A stretch of DNA of 8,165 nucleotides from Candidatus Poseidoniaceae archaeon. Its GTDB lineage: Archaea > Thermoplasmatota > Poseidoniia > Poseidoniales > Poseidoniaceae. Both the position numbers and the translations under genes were made by a program. Shown one piece after another: positions 5,636 to 8,165 of this stretch. The notes below the pieces were generated by a model that did no database searches, had not been told where the DNA came from, and saw only the letters and a program-made list of their open reading frames with translations. The stretch covers positions 1-8,165 of the forward strand of contig JAKUNY010000062.1 in assembly GCA_022451765.1 (NCBI GenBank). The letters run 5' to 3'. The number at the start of each line of letters is the position of its first letter. Within the stretch, counting starts at the first letter, position 1.

Positions 5636-6978
5636 ATCGCAGCACGGGCGAGTGCAACAGCCTCATCAACAATTTCTCCCGACACGCCAATAGGATTGCT
5701 TGGGTCGAACATTGCTTCCAATTCTTCAGCACTAAAGGCTGCTGAAATCGCAGGCGTCCGACTGCACACATCAATCAATTCTTCCTTGTTCGCAACAGCG
5801 GTGAAGGATGCCTCGCGAAGAATTTCGTGTGCCTCGTCTCTTGGAACACCTCGATCAACGAGGTCTATCATGACTTTCTCAGCCATGACCAAACCCCGCT
5901 GGGATCGGATGTTTTCGATGCATCGCTCTGCATCGACCCACATATTGGTCAACACTTGACGGGTTTTCTTGACAACATCTTCACACAATGCGCTTGCATG
6001 TGAAAGAGTAAATCGCTCACTGCTTGAATTGGCGAGATCTCTCTCGTGCCAGAGAAGTGCGTTTTCATACGTTGGGATGATGAATGAACGAACGATTCTT
6101 GCGAGACCGGATGCGTTTTCGGATTTAATTGGGTTCTTTTTGTGAGCCATTGTTGAAGATCCAACATGTTTCTTTACGTCAAATCCTTCACCTGCTTCTG
6201 CGATTTCTGACCGCTGCAAATTGCGAATCTCTTGAAGAATTTTTTCGCATGTTGTGGCGAGGTTTGCCTGCCATGATATGTACTCGATGTATCGGTCTCG
6301 CCCAACGACTTGTGTCGTAGCAAGCGGAACGCCGAGACCGAGGTGAGTGAGAATTAACCGCTGCAATTCTCGGGCGTTTTCTCCTTGTGCCGCACCTGTT
6401 CCTACTGCACCAAGGAATTTGCCAACAGCGATTCGCGGTGCAGCCTCATCCAGTCGTATGAGTTGTCTTCGCATTTCATCGAGCCACACAGCTGCCTTGA
6501 GTCCGAAGGTGATTGGAACGGCTGCTTGCCCATGGGTACGTCCGAGCATGACTGTATCACGTTCACGTTCCGCCACATCTGCACAAACCCCAATGAGGAG
6601 ACAGAGTTGTTCTCGCAGCATGACGATGCTGTCACGAAGTTGCAAGGCCACGGCAGTATCAACAATGTCATTTGATGTTGCACCAAGATGAATGCACCAA
6701 CCAGCCTCTCCTGCAGCCTCAGCCATGGCTTTTGTTAATGCCATGATATCGTGGCGAGTTTCAGCTTCGATTTCAGACACACGTTCTTTGCGAACCGACT
6801 CAGGGTTAGCGATAGCAGCGACTGCGTTGTAGTCATCCTCTGATACTCTGCCAAGTTGCCAATGCGCCCAAATTAATGCACGCTCGACTTCCAATTGACG
6901 TTCATGACGACCTGATTCAGACCAAATGTGTTTGAAATCTTGAGAGCCATATCGGTAATCAAGTGGACAGAACGCCAT
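5620..6978 (-). CDS. purB: Adenylosuccinate lyase
   Basis: PurB catalyses two beta-eliminations in purine synthesis, SAICAR to AICAR and adenylosuccinate to AMP, each releasing fumarate. The 452-residue product is full length for the fumarase/aspartase superfamily. The N-terminus (CPLDYRYGSQDF) is typical of the family and fixes the start. The three superfamily signatures are present: LGATSNDIVDTAVALQL at 98-114, GRTHGQAAVPITFG at 146-159 (H149 being the proposed general acid region), and the fumarate lyase signature GSSTMAHKKNPIKSENA at 273-289, carrying the catalytic serine loop. The ATG at 6978-6976 has no evident SD and lies 22 bases after the stop of the upstream membrane protein gene, so the two may be co-transcribed. 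The 3' end overlaps dph6 on the other strand by 16 bases, leaving no intergenic terminator. Confidence 0.97.
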   Translation of the reverse strand: MAFCPLDYRYGSQDFKHIWSESGRHERQLEVERALIWAHWQLGRVSEDDYNAVAAIANPESVRKERVSEIEAETRHDIMALTKAMAEAAGEAGWCIHLGATSNDIVDTAVALQLRDSIVMLREQLCLLIGVCADVAERERDTVMLGRTHGQAAVPITFGLKAAVWLDEMRRQLIRLDEAAPRIAVGKFLGAVGTGAAQGENARELQRLILTHLGLGVPLATTQVVGRDRYIEYISWQANLATTCEKILQEIRNLQRSEIAEAGEGFDVKKHVGSSTMAHKKNPIKSENASGLARIVRSFIIPTYENALLWHERDLANSSSERFTLSHASALCEDVVKKTRQVLTNMWVDAERCIENIRSQRGLVMAEKVMIDLVDRGVPRDEAHEILREASFTAVANKEELIDVCSRTPAISAAFSAEELEAMFDPSNPIGVSGEIVDEAVALARAAIQTTE

Positions 6979-7000
6979 GTTAATTGGTCAAGAAGAGGCT

Positions 7001-7465
7001 TCATGAACCTTGCTCATTGGCACTCGCCTTCATTTCATCACGAGATTCCTCGTCGGTTGTCATGGCGTAACGTACAAGAATCATTGCAAATACAGTGGAT
7101 GCAAAGAAAACCACACCAACATAGATCGACAAATTATACCACAACATCGCAACCCCAATCAAGGATATGTAGGCGAACATTTGACAAATGTTGGATGCAG
7201 TTTGCAACTTCTTGACCATGTGGTGGCTCAGTTTTCCGTTGTTCTCCAGAAGAAATGTATAGATGAGGAAATAAATGGCTTGGAAGGGTAGTGTCGCTGC
7301 GATAATTGTCAATGCGACCTCACGAATCTGTGTTGGATTCGATTCCTGTTCCATTCCTTGGAAGAGCATGACAGCGGTATTTGTTCCAAGCAATGCAGCC
7401 ATGATTGTCCAGCGCTTATCCTGGGAGGAGGTACGGCTCTCGACGTTGACTGAATCCTCACTCAT
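7001..7465 (-). CDS. Small membrane protein with four predicted transmembrane helices, function unknown
   Basis: I do not recognise this 154-residue protein. It has a short charged N-terminus (1-18) followed by four hydrophobic segments at about 19-37, 51-73, 90-110 and 113-133, then a charged, Glu-rich cytoplasmic-type tail (135-154, TTDEESRDEMKASANEQGS). The positions K17/R18, K84/K85/K86 and R132 near helix ends would orient the protein, but no catalytic or ligand motif is visible. The ATG at 7465-7463 has no real SD; a TATA box (7500-7491) about 30 bases upstream predicts a transcript with a leader of only a few bases. It precedes purB by 22 bases, probably as a transcriptional neighbour rather than a functional partner. 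Amino-acid composition and start context support a real gene. Confidence 0.8.
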   Translation of the reverse strand: MSEDSVNVESRTSSQDKRWTIMAALLGTNTAVMLFQGMEQESNPTQIREVALTIIAATLPFQAIYFLIYTFLLENNGKLSHHMVKKLQTASNICQMFAYISLIGVAMLWYNLSIYVGVVFFASTVFAMILVRYAMTTDEESRDEMKASANEQGS

Positions 7466-7490
7466 GATTCACAGTTCGTAGGAGTGGGTT

Positions 7491-7500
7491 TCAATATATC
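7491..7500 (-). promoter_or_regulatory. TATA box for the four-helix membrane protein gene (and possibly purB)
   Basis: The minus strand reads GATATATTGA here. The centre of TATATT is about 31 bases before the ATG at 7465, so transcription starting about 26 bases downstream would give a leader of roughly 4-6 bases, in line with the lack of an SD. It is the clearest archaeal TATA element in the window. Confidence 0.6.
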
Positions 7501-7510
7501 GCTGTTTGAA

Positions 7511-7550
7511 TGGTTTGAAAGCCAAATTTTCATCAAAACCTTTCAAGCCA
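7511..7550 (-). terminator. Inverted repeat after the tail-anchored protein gene, possible terminator
   Basis: Plus-strand TGGTTTGAAAG (7511-7521) and CTTTCAAGCCA (7540-7550) are complementary at 10 of 11 positions, with an 18-base A/T-rich loop. The arm nearest the gene begins immediately after the stop codon at 7551-7553. On the minus-strand transcript the loop contains two T-rich runs (TTTT and ATTT). It may end or stabilise the 7805-7551 transcript and separate it from the promoter at 7500-7491. The terminator role is inference. Confidence 0.4.
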
Positions 7551-7805
7551 TCAAAGAGATTCCAAGAGTTTGATGGCTGCGCCGGTAATGGTTGCAACAA
7601 CAAACAAAAGTATCATCATACCAATCGGGCCATACTGATTGGAGTCGTTGATTGCCGTTGCGAACAGGCCATCACGTGAGATGGCCTGTGAGAAACTGTC
7701 CGCTTCTTTGTATGGAGGAGGGTCTCTGCGTGGAATTCGCTCACCCTCTCGAACTTCTCCGCTCATAGCATGACGACGGAGTGAAAGGTCATGAGCATTT
7801 TGCAT
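7551..7805 (-). CDS. Small C-tail-anchored membrane protein, function unknown
   Basis: This 84-residue protein is not one I recognise. The first 58 residues are polar and charged, with a proline-rich basic patch (RIPRRDPPPYKEAD, 23-36); residues 59-80 (GPIGMMILLFVVATITGAAIKL) form a single hydrophobic helix ending a few residues before the C-terminus, the layout of a tail-anchored protein with a cytoplasmic N-terminal region. I used ATG 7805-7803. Alternatives are TTG 7817-7815 (four residues longer) and ATG 7766-7764 (13 residues shorter); none has an SD. The frame stays open upstream to a TAA near 7875, inside the divergent RecA-fold gene, but has no ATG or GTG there. It is divergent from that gene with only 36 bases between starts. 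A good hydrophobic helix plus a soluble domain makes a real gene likely. Confidence 0.6.
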   Translation of the reverse strand: MQNAHDLSLRRHAMSGEVREGERIPRRDPPPYKEADSFSQAISRDGLFATAINDSNQYGPIGMMILLFVVATITGAAIKLLESL

Positions 7806-7841
7806 AAGCGGAATCAAATCATAGAACTCAATCGCTTGTCC

Positions 7842-8165
7842 ATGGCGGAGCGATGGTCGTTTGATTTAATCGGAAAACGTATCCATCTCTCAGTCGAGGG
7901 GGGCTGTGGAGGAACAACCTTTGGACTCCATTGTGCTGTTGATTGCATTCAATCCGGAGGCCGTGTTCTGTGGGCTTCGCCAGAAATGCCGAATGCAACT
8001 CGCTTTTCTCAGCTCTTTGCATCGCTCAACATTGTTGATTCGAGCCGATTTCATGCGCTTAATCTCATCGGAGCACTGGATCGATGTGTAGATGCTGATG
8101 TGGAAGCCGAGCAGAGGCTTCCACGAGTAGGGTTGGGCGTTCTCGATGACTGGTGCTCACCAACC
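7842..8165 (+). CDS. Partial RecA-fold (RadB/RadA-like) ATPase with altered Walker A motif
   Basis: An open frame starts at ATG 7842-7844 and runs without a stop to the right edge, giving 108 codons. The start follows an in-frame TAG at 7821-7823. Residues 11-34 (GKRIHLSVEGGCGGTTFGLH and on) align with the RecA-type P-loop strand-loop-helix (compare GKTTLALHAV), except that the Walker lysine position is T25 and the loop is unusually Gly-rich. Residues 39-59 (GGRVLWASPEMPNATRFSQLF) match the next strand and its glutamate region, and residues 95-105 (RVGLGVLDDWC) look like a Walker B strand ending in aspartates D102/D103. This pattern fits archaeal RadB-like recombinase paralogues or other RecA-superfamily regulators. 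The lost lysine suggests weak or absent ATP hydrolysis. No SD is present, so the transcript may be leaderless. The assignment rests on motif order only. Confidence 0.6.
   Translation, partial: MAERWSFDLIGKRIHLSVEGGCGGTTFGLHCAVDCIQSGGRVLWASPEMPNATRFSQLFASLNIVDSSRFHALNLIGALDRCVDADVEAEQRLPRVGLGVLDDWCSPT

Noticed and set aside
6347..6691. Open frames on both strands within purB, up to 114 residues
   Set aside because: They are other-frame readings of a full-length adenylosuccinate lyase with all its signature motifs; no independent start signals were seen.
6978..7004. An ATG at 7004-7002 overlapping the membrane protein stop (ATGA), as an upstream start for purB
   Set aside because: It is out of frame with purB by 26 bases, and the PurB N-terminus at 6978 already matches the family.
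7001..7215. Plus-strand frames of 93-95 residues opposite the membrane protein gene
   Set aside because: They are antisense to a frame with clear hydrophobic periodicity and a promoter, and have no SD or motif of their own.
1..8165. CRISPR array, tRNA/rRNA, transposase, integrase, toxin-antitoxin or phage genes
   Set aside because: No regularly spaced repeats, RNA gene folds or mobile-element motifs were seen; coding density leaves almost no room for them.

Overview
The window looks like a piece of a euryarchaeal chromosome. The evidence is a run of archaeal information-processing genes (20S proteasome alpha subunit, SBDS, exosome Rrp4/Rrp41/Rrp42, ribosomal protein eL43/L37Ae, KEOPS subunit Pcc1, prefoldin beta) together with a Dph6-type diphthamide ligase. 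Moderate base composition, strong Shine-Dalgarno (SD) sequences and occasional TTG/GTG starts suggest a mesophilic marine Thermoplasmata relative such as Marine Group II (Poseidoniales). That placement is inference from general resemblance, not a search result.

Layout. From 1 to 4838 everything is on the minus strand and forms one tightly packed operon. Read in transcription order it is psmA (4838-4116), SBDS (4076-3384), rrp4 (3329-2643), rrp41 (2643-1915), rrp42 (1915-1130), rpl37ae (1129-773), pcc1 (776-501), pfdB (504-190), then a gene cut by the left edge (193-1) that may be a DHH-family phosphoesterase. From rrp4 onward the genes overlap by 1-4 bases or abut, most with a good SD inside the previous gene, which implies translational coupling. 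A 140-base divergent region (4839-4978) separates psmA from dph6 on the plus strand (4979-5635). dph6 converges on purB (6978-5620), and the two overlap by 16 bases. Upstream of purB on the minus strand is a four-helix membrane protein gene (7465-7001) with a good TATA box, then a small tail-anchored protein gene (7805-7551). Divergent from the latter, running off the right edge on the plus strand, is the start of a RecA-fold, RadB-like ATPase (7842-8165) whose Walker A lysine appears to be threonine.

How the genes work together. The large operon is the archaeal exosome-proteasome supercluster, combining RNA degradation (Rrp41/42 ring with Rrp4 cap), protein degradation (PsmA), ribosome maturation (SBDS, L37Ae), tRNA t6A modification (Pcc1) and co-translational folding (prefoldin). 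The adjacent dph6 finishes diphthamide on elongation factor 2 and so also serves translation. purB is purine biosynthesis. The right end (small membrane proteins and the RecA-fold protein) is the only part I do not recognise as standard.

No tRNA, rRNA, CRISPR array, insertion sequence or integrase was seen. No stretch longer than about 140 bases lacks a gene. I did not find a convincing new defence or mobile system. The best candidates for something undescribed are the divergent pair at 7551-8165 and a 19-base palindrome in front of dph6.
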